Origin: Bacillus sp. HSf4
Lineage (GTDB): Bacteria > Bacillota > Bacilli > Bacillales > Bacillaceae
DNA length: 64,000 nt
Direction: 5' to 3'
NCBI RefSeq assembly: GCF_029537375.1
Contig: NZ_CP120679.1
Span: 3,949,501-4,013,500, forward strand
This document shows, piece after piece, positions 23,285 to 36,384 of this stretch. A program made the position numbers and the translations under genes. Numbering within the stretch: the first letter of the stretch is position 1; each line of letters opens with the position of its first letter. The notes under the pieces are model-generated. The model had not been told where the DNA came from. It saw nothing but the letters and a program-made list of their open reading frames with translations, and ran no database searches.

Positions 23285-24988
23285 TTAGTCGCGTTTTGCG
23301 ACAACGGTTTGGTATTCCGGACGCCACATCGCTTCACGCACCGCTTTTTCGACATTATCCGGCTGAACGCGGGCGACACCGTCTTTAATCGCTGCTTTGA
23401 CTACATCAATTGCGACTTGTACAGACACGGCTTGAAGATCATCGATTTTCGGAAGGAGCCCTGCACCCGGCTGATCATGGTCAACCATATCGGCAACCGC
23501 GTTTGCAGAGGCAGCAAACATTCCGTTTGTGATCACTTTTGCTTGTGAAACGATTGTGCCAAGTCCCAATCCCGGGAAGACGAAAGCGTTGTTGGATTGT
23601 CCGATTTCATGCTCTACTCCATTGTAGACAACAGGTTCGAACGGACTTCCCGTCGCGACTAAGGCTTTTCCATCCGTCCATTTAAACAAGTCTTCAGGGA
23701 CGGCTTCAGCTAATGTAGTCGGGTTGGACATCGGTAAAATAACCGGGCGTTCCGTGTGAGCCGCCATCTCTTTGACGATTTCTTCTGTAAAGGCGCCGGA
23801 GACACCTGATGTTCCGATTAAAATAGAAGGTTTCACTTGGCGGACGACTTCTTCGAAAGAAATCTCCCCTTTTTCATTGCGGTTCCAGTCTTTCACTTCT
23901 TCTGTACCGCGCAGATAAGGTGTTTGGAAATCGAGAATATTGTCCATGCCTTCCATCAGCAAACCTCTGTAATCGACTGTCCAGAACGCTTTGTTTGCTT
24001 CTTCTTCAGACAGCCCTTCAAGAACCATCGTGTCGCGGATTTGATCGGCGATGCCAATTCCCGCTGAACCAGGGCCGAAGATAACGACGCGGTGATCTTT
24101 TAACGATGTTCCTGTCTTTTTAACAGCTGCTAAAATCGCCGCAAGCGTGATCGCTCCTGTTCCTTGGATATCATCATTAAACGTTGCAATTTTATGGTTA
24201 TATTTACCCATAATGTTACGGGCGTTTTTATTCCCAAAATCCTCCCAGTGAAGAAGCGCTTTAGGGAAATATTTCAATGCCGTCTCAACATAAGCGTCGA
24301 TGAATGCATCATAGCGCTCGCCTTGAACACGAGGATGACGGTTTCCGATGTAAAGCGGATCATTCAGAAGCTTTTCATTGTTTGTTCCGACATCCAGGAC
24401 AACCGGAATCACGCGGCTTGGGTCAATGCCTGCTGCGGCCGTATAAACTGCCAGCTTTCCAATCGCGATGTTGATGCCCCCGACACCCCAGTCACCGATT
24501 CCCAGAATGCTTTCGGAATCGGTAGCAACGATCAGATCAATGTCGTCTGCTGATGCCTGGAGATTTTGAAACGCTGTTTCGATTCCCGCGATATCATCAA
24601 TAGATAAGTAGATCCCATGCGGTCTGCGGTACTCGTGGCTGTATTCCTGAATCGCTTCACCGACAGTCGGCGTGTAAACAACAGGAAGCATTTCACGAAG
24701 ATGATTTTGCAGCAATTTATAAAAAAGCACTTCGTTTCTGTTTTGCAGATCGTTTAAATATACGTTTTGACGAAGACGGTCAGGCTGGGCGGAAAATTGT
24801 TCATATGCACGTTCTGCCTGCTGATCGAGGCTTAAAACGGTCGGCGGCAGAAGCCCTTCAAGTCCGAGATTCTTTCTCTCTTCAAGAGAAAATGCCACCC
24901 CTTTATTTAAAGCAGGAATCGATAAAACATCTTTTCCTCTTAAAGAAGTTTCCAGATATCCTTCCTTCGTTTTTTTCATGTTATTCAC
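23285..24988 (-). CDS. maeA: NAD-dependent malic enzyme MaeA
   Basis: MaeA oxidatively decarboxylates malate to pyruvate. The 567-residue length is usual for the NAD-type family. Signature segments are [16 protein letters not shown] (substrate), [12 protein letters not shown] (metal) and [16 protein letters not shown] (NAD loop). The GTG at 24988 is favoured because AAGG lies eight bases upstream; an ATG three codons in is possible. In B. subtilis maeA is induced by malate through a two-component system. A perfect inverted repeat at 25069-25100 could be part of that control. Confidence 0.96.
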   Translation of the reverse strand: MNNMKKTKEGYLETSLRGKDVLSIPALNKGVAFSLEERKNLGLEGLLPPTVLSLDQQAERAYEQFSAQPDRLRQNVYLNDLQNRNEVLFYKLLQNHLREMLPVVYTPTVGEAIQEYSHEYRRPHGIYLSIDDIAGIETAFQNLQASADDIDLIVATDSESILGIGDWGVGGINIAIGKLAVYTAAAGIDPSRVIPVVLDVGTNNEKLLNDPLYIGNRHPRVQGERYDAFIDAYVETALKYFPKALLHWEDFGNKNARNIMGKYNHKIATFNDDIQGTGAITLAAILAAVKKTGTSLKDHRVVIFGPGSAGIGIADQIRDTMVLEGLSEEEANKAFWTVDYRGLLMEGMDNILDFQTPYLRGTEEVKDWNRNEKGEISFEEVVRQVKPSILIGTSGVSGAFTEEIVKEMAAHTERPVILPMSNPTTLAEAVPEDLFKWTDGKALVATGSPFEPVVYNGVEHEIGQSNNAFVFPGLGLGTIVSQAKVITNGMFAASANAVADMVDHDQPGAGLLPKIDDLQAVSVQVAIDVVKAAIKDGVARVQPDNVEKAVREAMWRPEYQTVVAKRD

Positions 24989-25068
24989 ACTAATTACCTT
25001 CTTTCTAAAATGTTAATAAGGTGAAATAATTACGATTAATGATGAAACATTGTTTTCTTTCTTTTAAC

Positions 25069-25100
25069 TTTGTCAAATATGTACGCGCGTTTTTGACAAA
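25069..25100. promoter_or_regulatory. inverted repeat upstream of maeA (candidate operator)
   Basis: TTTGTCAAA (25069-25077) and TTTGACAAA (25092-25100) form a perfect inverted repeat with a 14-base spacer, 80-110 bases before the maeA start. No clean promoter was placed. The rest of 24989-25257 is AT-rich with no gene visible. Confidence 0.5.
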
Positions 25101-25257
25101 AATCTGAACAATACCCAAAACCTATTTACATTTTTTCTGACTACAGTAAGTCATTTTATGCCTGCTCTTGCCAAAATTCAAGCAATGAAAATTAGATAAT
25201 TTTTTCGTATCCTTAATTAAGTTTTTTAATTACAATTATTTCTACAAAAAGAATCCA

Positions 25258-25290
25258 ATAAAAAAAACACTTGTTTTTACCAAGTGTTTT
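25258..25290 (-). terminator. tdk terminator
   Basis: AAAACACTTG/CAAGTGTTTT (25264-25290) forms a ten-pair stem followed on the minus strand by eight T residues. Confidence 0.9.
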
Positions 25291-25299
25291 TGCTTCATT

Positions 25300-25887
25300 T
25301 TATTCAGGTTTTCCAGGCACCTCATGGTGATGACGGCAGCGTGCTTCATACGTTTCTGATGCGCCTACCAAAATGACCGGATCATCATATGAGGCCGGTT
25401 TTCCGTTGATCAGCCTCTGCGTCCGGCTGGCCGGGGAACCGCAGACAGAACATACCGCTTGCAGCTTGGTCACCGTTTCCGCTAAAGCCATCAGATCCGG
25501 AACGACGCCGAACGGTTCCCCGCGAAAATCCTGGTCAAGCCCTGCGGCAATGACCCGATATCCCTGATCAGCCAGAGCGGTTAGCGTGCGGACGATCGTT
25601 TCGTCAAAAAACTGCACTTCATCAACGCCGATCACATCCGTGTTAACGCTTATGTACTGATAAATTTCAGCCGGAGATGTGATCGCATGGCACACAATGG
25701 ATGTCCCATTATGGGATACGACAGAATCATTGCTGTAACGATTATCTATGGCCGGCTTAAACACTTTGACTTCCTGTTTGGCGAATGTCGCCCTTTTCAC
25801 CCGGCGGATCAGCTCTTCCGATTTTCCCGAAAACATGCTCCCGCATATGAGTTCAAGCCAGCCGCTTTGCTTCATGACGTACATCAT
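25300..25887 (-). CDS. tdk: thymidine kinase
   Basis: Tdk phosphorylates thymidine in the salvage pathway. The 195-residue type II enzyme has the Walker A loop [11 protein letters not shown] (about residues 16-26), the Walker B segment [10 protein letters not shown] and a structural zinc site from CSVCG plus a C-terminal CRHHHE. Two adjacent ATGs follow GAGGGG; the second corresponds to the usual N terminus. It lies downstream of rpmE and its terminator. Confidence 0.96.
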   Translation of the reverse strand: MMYVMKQSGWLELICGSMFSGKSEELIRRVKRATFAKQEVKVFKPAIDNRYSNDSVVSHNGTSIVCHAITSPAEIYQYISVNTDVIGVDEVQFFDETIVRTLTALADQGYRVIAAGLDQDFRGEPFGVVPDLMALAETVTKLQAVCSVCGSPASRTQRLINGKPASYDDPVILVGASETYEARCRHHHEVPGKPE

Positions 25888-25916
25888 CTATAACCCCTCT
25901 CCAGCAATTGATTGCA

Positions 25917-25951
25917 TGTAAAAAACAGGCAAGAACGATTCCTGCCTGTTT
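25917..25951 (-). terminator. rpmE terminator
   Basis: AAACAGGCA/TGCCTGTTT (25923-25951) with a six-T tail on the minus strand ends the rpmE transcript. tdk must rely on read-through or a promoter I did not identify. Confidence 0.85.
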
Positions 25952-25964
25952 ATCATATCTATTA

Positions 25965-26285
<321 letters not shown>

Positions 26286-26290
26286 TTAAA

Positions 26291-27574
26291 TTACCGTCTC
26301 GCAGCCGACACGTTGGACTGCTTCCATTCCTGGATCAACATATCGAAGAATTCCTGATTTGTTTTCGTCTTCTTCATCTTTCTCATAAATTTCTCAACAA
26401 AATCCGGTGTGTCGGACATTGTTTTGCGGATGGACCAGAGGCGGTCAAGATGTTCTTTCGGAACAAGGAGCTCTTCTTTTCTCGTACCCGAACGGCGAAT
26501 ATCAATGGCAGGAAAAATTCTTCTTTCCGCAAGAGAACGGTCAAGATGCAGCTCCATGTTGCCGGTTCCTTTAAACTCTTCATAGATTACATCGTCCATG
26601 CGGGACCCCGTATCGACAAGAGCGGTTGCCAATATCGTCAAACTTCCGCCCTCTTCAATGTTTCGGGCCGCTCCAAAGAACCGTTTCGGACGGTGGAATG
26701 CGCCGGGATCGATCCCTCCGGACAATGTTCTGCCGCTTGGCGGAATGACCAGGTTATAGGCGCGGGCCAGCCTTGTGATGCTGTCCATTAAAATGATGAC
26801 GTCTTTTTTATGCTCGACGAGCCTCATCGCCCGCTCCAGCACAAGCTCGGCCACTTTTATATGGTTCTCAGGCACTTCATCAAAAGTCGAGCTGACGACG
26901 TCTCCAGCTACAGATCGTTCGATGTCCGTCACTTCTTCAGGACGCTCATCGATCAGAAGGACGATCAGCTCCGCTTCCGGGTGATTGGCTGTAATGCTGT
27001 TGGCGATCTCTTTGAGAAGCATCGTTTTACCTGCTTTTGGAGGGGCGACAATCAAACCGCGCTGTCCAAAGCCAACCGGCGCCATCATGTCCATGATCCG
27101 TGTCGACAAGTAATTTGGCTTCGTTTCAAGCACCATTTGGCGGTCTGGATAAAGAGGCGTTAAAGCCGGAAAGTGCACACGTTCTTTTGCCGATTCCGGG
27201 TCATCTCCGTTCACTGCTTCCACATGAAGCAGACCGTAATACCGTTCGTTTTCCTTTGGAGGCCGGACCTTTCCGGAAACTTTATCACCGTTTCTCAAAT
27301 CAAAACGGCGGATTTGGGAAGCAGAAATATAGATATCCTCTGAACTTGGGGAATAGTTAATCGGTCTAAGAAAGCCGAATCCTTCGGACTGGATGATTTC
27401 CAAAACACCTTCCATAAAGAGAAGATCCTCTTGTTCGGCATTCGCTTTCAGAATGGCAAAGATCAGTTCCTTTTTTGTCAGTTTGCTGTAATACGAGACT
27501 TTATAGTGACGTGCAAGCTCATACAGCTCTTTTAATTTCATATTTTCCAAAGATGAAATGGATACATCTTTCAC
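26291..27574 (-). CDS. rho: transcription termination factor Rho
   Basis: Rho is the hexameric RNA helicase that ends transcription. The N-terminal Rho-type OB domain includes [20 protein letters not shown]. The ATPase core has Walker [13 protein letters not shown] and the loop [12 protein letters not shown] start at the GTG at 27574, giving [14 protein letters not shown] and 427 residues as in B. subtilis; a further in-frame GTG at 27586 is possible. The leader between the promoter at 27934-27962 and this start is about 350 bases, consistent with the autoregulation known for rho. Confidence 0.96.
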   Translation of the reverse strand: MKDVSISSLENMKLKELYELARHYKVSYYSKLTKKELIFAILKANAEQEDLLFMEGVLEIIQSEGFGFLRPINYSPSSEDIYISASQIRRFDLRNGDKVSGKVRPPKENERYYGLLHVEAVNGDDPESAKERVHFPALTPLYPDRQMVLETKPNYLSTRIMDMMAPVGFGQRGLIVAPPKAGKTMLLKEIANSITANHPEAELIVLLIDERPEEVTDIERSVAGDVVSSTFDEVPENHIKVAELVLERAMRLVEHKKDVIILMDSITRLARAYNLVIPPSGRTLSGGIDPGAFHRPKRFFGAARNIEEGGSLTILATALVDTGSRMDDVIYEEFKGTGNMELHLDRSLAERRIFPAIDIRRSGTRKEELLVPKEHLDRLWSIRKTMSDTPDFVEKFMRKMKKTKTNQEFFDMLIQEWKQSNVSAARR

Positions 27575-27930
27575 TAAGAACACCACTCTTTTCTAATCAA
27601 ATAATGTAAACGGATTGGTACCGCCGATTCAGCTTTTATCGGCTACGCTTCCACCCAATATATATCGACGTATTGAAAAGGATTATAAGCAAGTCGAGAA
27701 AGAAGCGAGGACTTAACAAGAGAAGATAATCGCATATCTGATGGATGCGGCAGGAATTCAGGCTCTCCTTTAAGAAACCGGGATTGAGCTGAAAAATTTC
27801 GCAGCACTCTTTATTTTTACCTCATTTGACATTCATATTCAACTTCATTTGTGATTTGACATAAAATTGATAGAGATGACTTTGTTTTGAAAAGCGCGCC
27901 TGGAGCATGTCATGGAGAAGCAAGCCGTCT
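27575..27930 (-). promoter_or_regulatory. long untranslated leader of rho
   Basis: No gene is supported in this 356-base stretch. It contains a GCCGAT/ATCGGC stem (27623-27643) near the rho start and two copies of ATTTGACAT (27825-27833 and 27853-27861 on the plus strand). It is the probable site of Rho autoregulation; that is inference from family knowledge. Confidence 0.45.
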
Positions 27931-27933
27931 GCA

Positions 27934-27962
27934 ATTGTACCAGAGTCATGCCATCTGTTCAA
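27934..27962 (-). promoter_or_regulatory. sigma-A promoter of rho
   Basis: The minus strand reads TTGAAC, 17 bases, TACAAT with an extended TGG. Confidence 0.75.
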
Positions 27963-27983
27963 TTCATAAGGCTGTTACATACA

Positions 27984-28010
27984 GGGGAAAAGCGGGTCAT
28001 CCCCGCTTTT
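27984..28010 (-). terminator. glpX terminator
   Basis: AAAAGCGGG/CCCGCTTTT (27988-28010) follows the glpX stop. The T-run on the minus strand is short. Confidence 0.65.
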
Positions 28011-28018
28011 TCTTTCCT

Positions 28019-28984
28019 TTAAGGCCGAATCACTAAGTTTGGTTTTTTCTTAAGGCTGTGTCTTCCGTCAACAAATCGGACCGTACCGGACTTCGCCCTC
28101 ATGACAATACTGTGTGTTGTCCCGACAGAACCTTTAAATTGAACGCCGCGAAGCAGTTCTCCGTCCGTCACACCGGTGGCGGCGAAAATCGCGTCGTCCC
28201 CTTTGACGAGGTCTTCCATCCGCAGCACTTTCCCGGTATCAAGACCCATTTTTTCACAGCGCTTCAACTCTTCTTCGCTCTGCGGAAGCAGCTTGCCATG
28301 AATTTCCCCCCCAAGCGCTTTCAGCGCCACAGCGGACAAAACACCCTCCGGGGCTCCGCCTGATCCGAATAAAATATCGACTCCTGTGTGGTCGAAGGCT
28401 GTATTGATTGCTCCGGCTACATCACCATCATTGATCAGCTTGATCCTTGCGCCCGCTTCCCGGAGTTCGTGGATGATGCGCTCATGTCTGGAACGGTTCA
28501 AAACGGTTGCGACGACATCTTCGACATCTTTATTTTTTGCTTTGGCCACGGCTTTCAAGTTGTCGATCACAGGCGCCTCAATATCGATGCATCCGACAGC
28601 TTCCGGACCGACGGCGATTTTATCCATATACATGTCAGGCGCATTCAGCAGGTTTCCGTGATCCGCCACAGCGATAACGGCAAGTGCATTCCAGCCGCCG
28701 CTTGCGACGATGTTTGTACCTTCAAGAGGATCGACTGCCACATCTACCCGCGGACCATAACCGTTTCCAAGCTTTTCTCCGATATAGAGCATCGGAGCTT
28801 CATCCATCTCACCTTCCCCGATCACAACTGTTCCCTTCATCGGTATGGTGTCGAACACATCCCGCATAGCGCTTGTCGCCGCGTCATCCGCTTCGTCTTT
28901 TTTTCCTCTTCCCATCCAGCGTGCCGACTTAAGCGCAGCCGCCTCTGTCACACGTACGAGTTCCATTGATAAACTTCTTTCCAT
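28019..28984 (-). CDS. glpX: class II fructose-1,6-bisphosphatase GlpX
   Basis: GlpX hydrolyses fructose 1,6-bisphosphate in gluconeogenesis. The 321-residue protein carries the metal and phosphate motifs [12 protein letters not shown] (about residues 56-67) and [11 protein letters not shown] (about residues 80-90). The later [12 protein letters not shown] segment is also present. It lies 66 bases downstream of murAB, in the same direction, and is probably co-transcribed. B. subtilis also has the unrelated class III enzyme, so this is one of two routes. Confidence 0.96.
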   Translation of the reverse strand: MERSLSMELVRVTEAAALKSARWMGRGKKDEADDAATSAMRDVFDTIPMKGTVVIGEGEMDEAPMLYIGEKLGNGYGPRVDVAVDPLEGTNIVASGGWNALAVIAVADHGNLLNAPDMYMDKIAVGPEAVGCIDIEAPVIDNLKAVAKAKNKDVEDVVATVLNRSRHERIIHELREAGARIKLINDGDVAGAINTAFDHTGVDILFGSGGAPEGVLSAVALKALGGEIHGKLLPQSEEELKRCEKMGLDTGKVLRMEDLVKGDDAIFAATGVTDGELLRGVQFKGSVGTTHSIVMRAKSGTVRFVDGRHSLKKKPNLVIRP

Positions 28985-29050
28985 TCCTATCCTAATCTCC
29001 TCTCCCCATTTGCAAATCGGTTTTATGATTGATATTGAAAAGCTTGTTCA

Positions 29051-30340
29051 CTAGGAATTTTGCAGCTGTTCCATTTCCTGGTCTGTCAATTTTTCACGCC
29101 AGACGGTGGCGCCGAGGTTTGTGAGCTTGTCTTCAAGCTTGCTGTATCCTCTGTCAAGATGTTCAAGACCGGTAATTTCCGTAACTCCTTCCGCCATGAG
29201 CCCGGCAACAACGAGGCAGGCTCCCGCTCTCAAATCGCTCGCTTTCACTTTGGCGCCTTGAAGTTGAACAGGTCCGGTGATGATTGCCGATCTCCCTTCG
29301 ACTTTCATCGATGCACCCATGCGCCGCAGCTCATCGATATGTTTAAAGCGGGCGGAATAGATCGTGTCCGTGACAACGCTCGTCCCGTTTGCCTTTGTGA
29401 GAAGCGAGGTCATCGGCTGCTGCAGATCAGTTGGAAAACCCGGATATACAAGCGTCTTGAGGTCGACCGGCTTCAGCTCCTTCTGTCCGCCGATCATCAA
29501 AATTTGGTCGCTGCTTTCTTCGATCCGAATTCCCATCTCGCGCAGCTTGGCTATCAGCGATTCTAAGTGTGTCGGTATCACGTTGTCGATCAGGACTTCC
29601 TGACCCATGGAGGCCGCTGCGATCATGAAGGTTCCGGCTTCAATCCGGTCTGGAATAATCGAGTGTCTGCAGCCGTGCAGGGACTCAACGCCTTCGATGC
29701 GGATGACGTCAGTGCCCGCGCCTTTGATTTTCGCACCCATGCTCGTTAAAAGTGTGGCGACATCGATGATTTCCGGTTCCTTCGCAGCGTTTTCAATTAC
29801 GGTTCTGCCTTTTGCGAGTACGGCGGCAAGCATAATGTTGATCGTTGCTCCAACACTGACGACATCAAGATAAATGCGTGCCCCTTTTAATTCCTCTGCA
29901 CGCAGATAAATCGCACCCTGTTCATTTGTCACTTCGGCTCCCAGCGCTTCAAAACCTTTGATATGCTGGTCAATCGGTCTCGGACCGAGGTGGCAGCCGC
30001 CTGGAAGTCCAATAACCGCTTTTTTAAAGCGGCCGAGCATGGCTCCCATTAAATAGTAAGAAGCCCGGAGCTGCTTCACTTTTCCATTCGGCAAAGGCAT
30101 GCTGATCATCGGCGCAGGATCAACGACCATTTCTCCATTTTCAAAATGAACATTTCCGCCGATCTCCCTCAGCAGGTCGCGCAGCGTCAAAATGTCCGAA
30201 ATATCGGGAAGACCTTCAAGAGTAACCGTCGATTCAGCCAAAATCGTTGCAGGTATCAAAGCGACAGCACTGTTTTTAGCTCCGCTTATATGTACTGTCC
30301 CGTTGAGAGGATCGCCGCCAGCTATATTTAACTTTTCCAT
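29051..30340 (-). CDS. murAB: UDP-GlcNAc 1-carboxyvinyltransferase MurAB (MurZ)
   Basis: This is the second MurA paralogue in the window and catalyses the same first step of peptidoglycan synthesis. The 429-residue protein has SGAKNSAV with Lys22 and the catalytic loop [13 protein letters not shown] with Cys116. Its place between tal and glpX matches the B. subtilis murAB (murZ) gene, which is dispensable there. AAGGAAGGAG precedes the ATG. No terminator separates it from glpX. Confidence 0.96.
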   Translation of the reverse strand: MEKLNIAGGDPLNGTVHISGAKNSAVALIPATILAESTVTLEGLPDISDILTLRDLLREIGGNVHFENGEMVVDPAPMISMPLPNGKVKQLRASYYLMGAMLGRFKKAVIGLPGGCHLGPRPIDQHIKGFEALGAEVTNEQGAIYLRAEELKGARIYLDVVSVGATINIMLAAVLAKGRTVIENAAKEPEIIDVATLLTSMGAKIKGAGTDVIRIEGVESLHGCRHSIIPDRIEAGTFMIAAASMGQEVLIDNVIPTHLESLIAKLREMGIRIEESSDQILMIGGQKELKPVDLKTLVYPGFPTDLQQPMTSLLTKANGTSVVTDTIYSARFKHIDELRRMGASMKVEGRSAIITGPVQLQGAKVKASDLRAGACLVVAGLMAEGVTEITGLEHLDRGYSKLEDKLTNLGATVWREKLTDQEMEQLQNS

Positions 30341-30584
30341 GATCGTCTCCTTCCTTAAAGAAGATAGCTAATGGAGCGTAAAAAAAGAGAACTCAAAATA
30401 AACGGTTCATATCAAAATCTATCCAATTAAAAGAGAAAGAATACAACACATTTCAAAATTTATCAGGAAGAAAATAGCGAAGCTGTCTGCGGCATTTCCA
30501 AAACATTCATTTCTCTTCACAAGACAAAATGGTGACAAACAGAGGGGGCGCCTCCACTTGCCACTCACAATTAGCCTTTTCGCC

Positions 30585-31440
<856 letters not shown>

Positions 31441-31450
31441 CCAACCGTCA

Positions 31451-32308
31451 TTAAGCTTTGTTTGAAGAACCGAATTCGCGCATTTTGCCGATAACTGTTG
31501 CTTTGATCGCTTCGCGAGCAGGTCCGAGGTATTTACGAGGATCGTATTCATCAGGCTTGGCTGCCAATGTTTCACGAACAGCTTTCGCAGATGAAATCTG
31601 GTTTTCAGTGTTAACATTGATTTTAGCTGTTCCAAGAGAGATCGCTTTTTGGATGTCAGCAGTCGGGATACCAGTACCGCCGTGAAGAACAAGCGGAAGA
31701 CCGGTTGTTTTTCCGATTTCCTCCATCTCTTTGAAGCCAAGATTTGGTTCCCCTTTGTAAGGGCCGTGAACAGAACCTAGTGCTGGTGCAAGGCAATCGA
31801 TGCCTGTGCGCTCAACAAGCTCCTGACACTCTTTAGGGTCAGCGTAGATGACGCCTTCAGCGATAACATCGTCTTCCTGTCCGCCGACTGTTCCAAGCTC
31901 TGCTTCTACTGATACTCCATGGAAGTGAGCGAGCTCAACAACTTTGGAAGTTGTTGCGACGTTTTCTTCAAATGGATGGTGGGAAGCGTCGATCATCACA
32001 GATGTGAAGCCTGCATGAATCGCTTTCGCGCAAGATTCGAAGCTTGAACCGTGATCTAAGTGAATGGCGACAGGAACTGTCACATTGTATTCTTCCATCA
32101 GTGCTTTTACCATGGCAACGACTGTTTTGAAGCCGCCCATGTAGCGTCCCGCACCTTCAGAAACACCGAGGATCACTGGAGATTTTTCTTCTTCAGCAGC
32201 CTGTAAAATCGCTTGAGTAAACTCAAGGTTGTTTAAGTTAAATTGTCCGACAGCATATCCGTTTTCTTTTGCGTTATTCAACATTTCCGTCATTGATACT
32301 AAAGGCAT
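31451..32308 (-). CDS. fbaA: class II fructose-bisphosphate aldolase
   Basis: FbaA cleaves fructose 1,6-bisphosphate to triose phosphates. The 285-residue metal-dependent enzyme begins [10 protein letters not shown]. It has the zinc and catalytic segment AIHLDHGSS (His83, Asp85, His86), the [11 protein letters not shown] loop and the phosphate-binding [17 protein letters not shown] precedes the ATG at 32308; the extension to 32377 has no support. Its high expression is consistent with the strong ribosome site. Confidence 0.97.
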   Translation of the reverse strand: MPLVSMTEMLNNAKENGYAVGQFNLNNLEFTQAILQAAEEEKSPVILGVSEGAGRYMGGFKTVVAMVKALMEEYNVTVPVAIHLDHGSSFESCAKAIHAGFTSVMIDASHHPFEENVATTSKVVELAHFHGVSVEAELGTVGGQEDDVIAEGVIYADPKECQELVERTGIDCLAPALGSVHGPYKGEPNLGFKEMEEIGKTTGLPLVLHGGTGIPTADIQKAISLGTAKINVNTENQISSAKAVRETLAAKPDEYDPRKYLGPAREAIKATVIGKMREFGSSNKA

Positions 32309-32447
32309 GTCGAAAGTCCTCCTTATGTAGCCTGATTTGCTCTTTTGCGAAAAAAGCTCTCCACACCTACCTAGCATGACCAGAAAAACCTGCCATATGT
32401 AAAATGTTTTGTTTATTAAACTTTAGATAGCTTTTCTCTACTTATAT

Positions 32448-32476
32448 AGAATAACAATTTATCGACAAATCGGCAA
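32448..32476 (-). promoter_or_regulatory. candidate fbaA promoter
   Basis: The minus strand reads TTGCCG, 17 bases, TATTCT with an extended TGT. It lies about 140 bases before fbaA. Confidence 0.5.
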
Positions 32477-32516
32477 CATCATCGCTTGTGACAACATCAA
32501 AAACTTTTTGGATCCG

Positions 32517-32891
32517 CTAACCGTTTGACTTGATCGGGAGGTATGTTTTGACCGCCTCGCGGATTTCATCGATATCAAAAGGCTTGGCAAAGTGAGTCAG
32601 GGCGCCAAGCTCCTTCGACTCCTGGATCATGTCCAGTTCGCCGTAGGCGGTCATGATAATGACGCGGATCTCCTCATCTATGACTTTCATCCTTTTTAAA
32701 ATTTCGATTCCATCCATTCCAGGGATTTTCATATCAAGCAAAACAAGGTCGGGCCGTTCCTTTTTGACAATGTCGAGCGCTTGAATGCCGTTGGCGGCCT
32801 GGAAGGTTTTGTACCCTTCTTTATTGAAAACTTCATTCAGCAAAACCCGGATACCGTACTGATCATCTACGATTAAAATCTTCTCATTCAT
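32517..32891 (-). CDS. spo0F: Spo0F, sporulation phosphorelay response regulator
   Basis: Spo0F receives phosphate from the sporulation kinases and passes it to Spo0B. The 124-residue protein is a single receiver domain with no output domain. The acidic pair lies in ILIVDDQYG (Asp9, Asp10), the phosphorylated aspartate is Asp53 in [13 protein letters not shown] (Asp54 in B. subtilis numbering), and the conserved lysine lies in HFAKPFD. GAGGTG precedes the ATG. A sigma-H promoter lies at 32944-32973. Confidence 0.98.
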   Translation of the reverse strand: MNEKILIVDDQYGIRVLLNEVFNKEGYKTFQAANGIQALDIVKKERPDLVLLDMKIPGMDGIEILKRMKVIDEEIRVIIMTAYGELDMIQESKELGALTHFAKPFDIDEIREAVKTYLPIKSNG

Positions 32892-32943
32892 TTTTCTACA
32901 CCTCTATAATTATAATTTTCGCCAAAATTAAGCAGTAGTTTAT

Positions 32944-32998
32944 CTATTCTGTTTTGATTTTCTCTTTTCCTTTAATTAAAATATTTAAGTTTGCGACA
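32944..32998 (-). promoter_or_regulatory. sigma-H promoter and possible 0A box of spo0F
   Basis: The minus strand reads AAAGGAAAA, 12 bases, ACAGAATAG, matching sigma-H. Upstream, TGTCGCAAA at 32990-32998 resembles a Spo0A box (TGTCGAA). Confidence 0.75.
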
Positions 32999-33068
32999 TA
33001 TTTAGAGGATTTTTCCCAAGATTCTCTTTTGTTATATAATGATAGTCAGTAAAAAAGGAGGAGTCAGC

Positions 33069-33599
33069 TTGCTTAAAATCTTTACCACACAATTGTCGGG
33101 AATCTTCAACCGGATTCAGGACGGTGAATCCGAGCCGATCGAAGACGGCGCCCGTCTGTTGGCCCAGGCGGTTATCAGCGATCACTCGGTTTATGTATAT
33201 GGAAAAAATGAATTGGAGGGCATTCTGAAAGAAGCGCTCTATAGTTCTGAGCCGTTTCCTTCCGCCAAACCGCTGCCGCGGTATGAGGAAGACTGGCCGG
33301 ATTTTCAACCGGCGGACAAAGTGCTGATGTTCTGCGCGCATTCCTCAGACGATGAAGAGCTGAAAATGGCGGAAAATCTGAAAGAAAAAGGAATCGATCT
33401 CGTTGTCGTGTCCCCTGTCGGCAAGGAAGGCGCCCCGATTGCAGCATCGGCCGATGTACACATTGATTCAAAGCTTAAAATGCCGCTTCTTCCCGATGAT
33501 GACGGGACGAGATTCGGCTTTCCGTCGCTTATGGTCAGCCTCTATATTTATCATGCCCTGTCCTTTACATTAAAGGAAATTCTTCAGGAATACCAATAA
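33069..33599 (+). CDS. ywjG: YwjG, DUF2529 family protein
   Basis: A 176-residue conserved Bacillus protein of unknown function with a SIS-like look: ISDHSVYVYGKNELEG near residue 40 and KVLMFCAHSSDDEELKMAENL near residue 85 suggest a sugar-phosphate-type Rossmann fold. I chose the TTG at 33069 because AAAGGAGG lies seven bases before it and it gives the usual MLKIFTTQLSGIF start. It diverges from spo0F and converges on pyrG. Confidence 0.85.
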   Translation: MLKIFTTQLSGIFNRIQDGESEPIEDGARLLAQAVISDHSVYVYGKNELEGILKEALYSSEPFPSAKPLPRYEEDWPDFQPADKVLMFCAHSSDDEELKMAENLKEKGIDLVVVSPVGKEGAPIAASADVHIDSKLKMPLLPDDDGTRFGFPSLMVSLYIYHALSFTLKEILQEYQ

Positions 33600-33680
33600 A
33601 AAAAGCTTGCCTGAAGGAAATAAGTTGCGGATGAGGCCCGCCTTATGAATTTCATACCGGTCCGGCCTCGCCGCAAGGAA

Positions 33681-33719
33681 AAAAAGCCTGCCAGCAGTTG
33701 AACCGCTGACAGGCTTTTT
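33681..33719. terminator. terminator between ywjG and pyrG
   Basis: AAAAAGCCTG and CAGGCTTTTT arms with inner CAGC/GCTG pairs make a strong stem. The T-run is longest on the minus strand (pyrG) but present on both. A further large inverted repeat (TTGCGG...GAGGCC/GGCCTC...CCGCAA) lies at 33626-33676. Confidence 0.85.
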
Positions 33720-33726
33720 ATGATGT

Positions 33727-35361
<1,635 letters not shown>

Positions 35362-35389
35362 TTATTCCTTAAAATGCTCCGTTTATGGA

Positions 35390-35418
35390 AAATCATTTAG
35401 ATCTTTTCTAAATGATTT
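35390..35418 (-). other. second hairpin in the pyrG leader
   Basis: AAATCATTTAGA/TCTAAATGATTT is a perfect twelve-pair stem between the attenuator and the pyrG start. It is AT-rich and lacks a T-run. Confidence 0.6.
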
Positions 35419-35433
35419 AAATGATTAGGAGGC

Positions 35434-35476
35434 GGAAAAACAAGAAAGCTCCCTTTCAATTTCTTGAAAGGGAGCT
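35434..35476 (-). promoter_or_regulatory. pyrG CTP-sensing attenuator
   Basis: On the minus strand AGCTCCCTTTC, an eight-base loop and GAAAGGGAGCT form a perfect eleven-pair terminator followed by a T-rich run. The ascending arm GCUCCC can pair with extra G residues added to the GGGCUC 5' end by slippage at low CTP. This is the established mechanism for B. subtilis pyrG. Confidence 0.9.
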
Positions 35477-35516
35477 GTTAGTTCGTATCACTTGAATCTC
35501 TTCTTTTTGAAGAGCC

Positions 35517-35553
35517 CAAAATACATACTACATAGTTCGCCTGTGAAAGTCAA
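35517..35553 (-). promoter_or_regulatory. pyrG promoter with GGGCTC initiation site
   Basis: The minus strand reads TTGACT, 17 bases, TAGTAT, seven bases, then GGGCTC starting at 35517. That initiation sequence is required for CTP-dependent reiterative transcription. Confidence 0.9.
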
Positions 35554-35592
35554 GATCGATTTAAAAATGTATATGCCGTTTAAGACATATCA

Positions 35593-36102
35593 TTAATCTT
35601 CGTCATCCTCGTCATCATAATCGTCATCCAAGATCTCGTCTTCAAGATCATCAAGCTCGTCATCATCCGCCTCATCGATATCGTCGTATTCCTCGTCGTC
35701 AAGGTCAAGATCTTCTTCAACATCGTCAAGGATGATATCATCCTCGTCAATTTCTTCGAATTCATCAAGAGCGAGGTCCTCTTCAACAGCTTTTTTCGCT
35801 TTTTTCTTCTTCGCTTTTACGGTCGGCTGTGTTTCTTCATCGAGCTGATCATACGGATACCAGCTGCGCAGACCCCACGTTTGGTCTGACAGCGCCAAAA
35901 AGCGGCCGTCAATATTTAAATCCGTGTAAAACTGGGCAATGCGGTTTTCCAGTTCTTCTTTCCCCAATCCAAGCAATGAAACCACTTGGTCTGTAAGCTC
36001 CTGGAAAGTCATTGGTTTCTTTTGTTCAGAGAAAATTTCGTATGCGATTTCAACTAAAGCCATTTCCTTTAGCTGCTCTTCTGAGTATTGTTTCAAACTC
36101 AT
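35593..36102 (-). CDS. rpoE: RNA polymerase delta subunit
   Basis: Delta improves promoter selectivity and polymerase recycling in Gram-positive bacteria. The 169-residue protein has the folded N-terminal HARE-HTH domain (residues 1-90, ending near SDQTWGLRSWYPYDQL) and a short KKKKAKK lysine tract. The long Asp/Glu-rich disordered tail is typical. I start at the ATG at 36102, after GAAAGGGAG, which gives MSLKQYSEEQLKEMALVEIA. A -10 TATAAT is visible upstream (near 36240) without a good -35. Confidence 0.96.
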   Translation of the reverse strand: MSLKQYSEEQLKEMALVEIAYEIFSEQKKPMTFQELTDQVVSLLGLGKEELENRIAQFYTDLNIDGRFLALSDQTWGLRSWYPYDQLDEETQPTVKAKKKKAKKAVEEDLALDEFEEIDEDDIILDDVEEDLDLDDEEYDDIDEADDDELDDLEDEILDDDYDDEDDED

Positions 36103-36334
36103 CGCAGGACACTCCCTTTCTAGCTTCATGTATGTATCTACTATCTTTGTCATAGAAAATAAGCATGTAATTTCTGTCTTTACGACAAACCATACCTCTC
36201 ATTATAAACAAAAGAAAACACTTTATGCCACCTTTATTCCCGTTAATTCATTAATTTTTACCGTACGGGCGGGAAAAGGAAGACCGGGGAGACGAAGCCT
36301 GGAAACAGGGCGGCCGCGAGAGCGCGAAAGCTCG

Positions 36335-36374
36335 TTGAAAAAACCATGCCGGCAGCATGTCCGCCGGCACGGTT
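36335..36374 (-). terminator. acdA terminator
   Basis: AACCATGCCGGC/GCCGGCACGGTT (36342-36374) is followed by a T-run on the minus strand. It separates the beta-oxidation cluster from rpoE. Confidence 0.88.
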
Positions 36375-36384
36375 TAGAGAGGAT

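Noticed and set aside
28388..28969. 193-codon plus-strand open frame opposite glpX
   Set aside because: Shadow of glpX; no ribosome site and no family resemblance.
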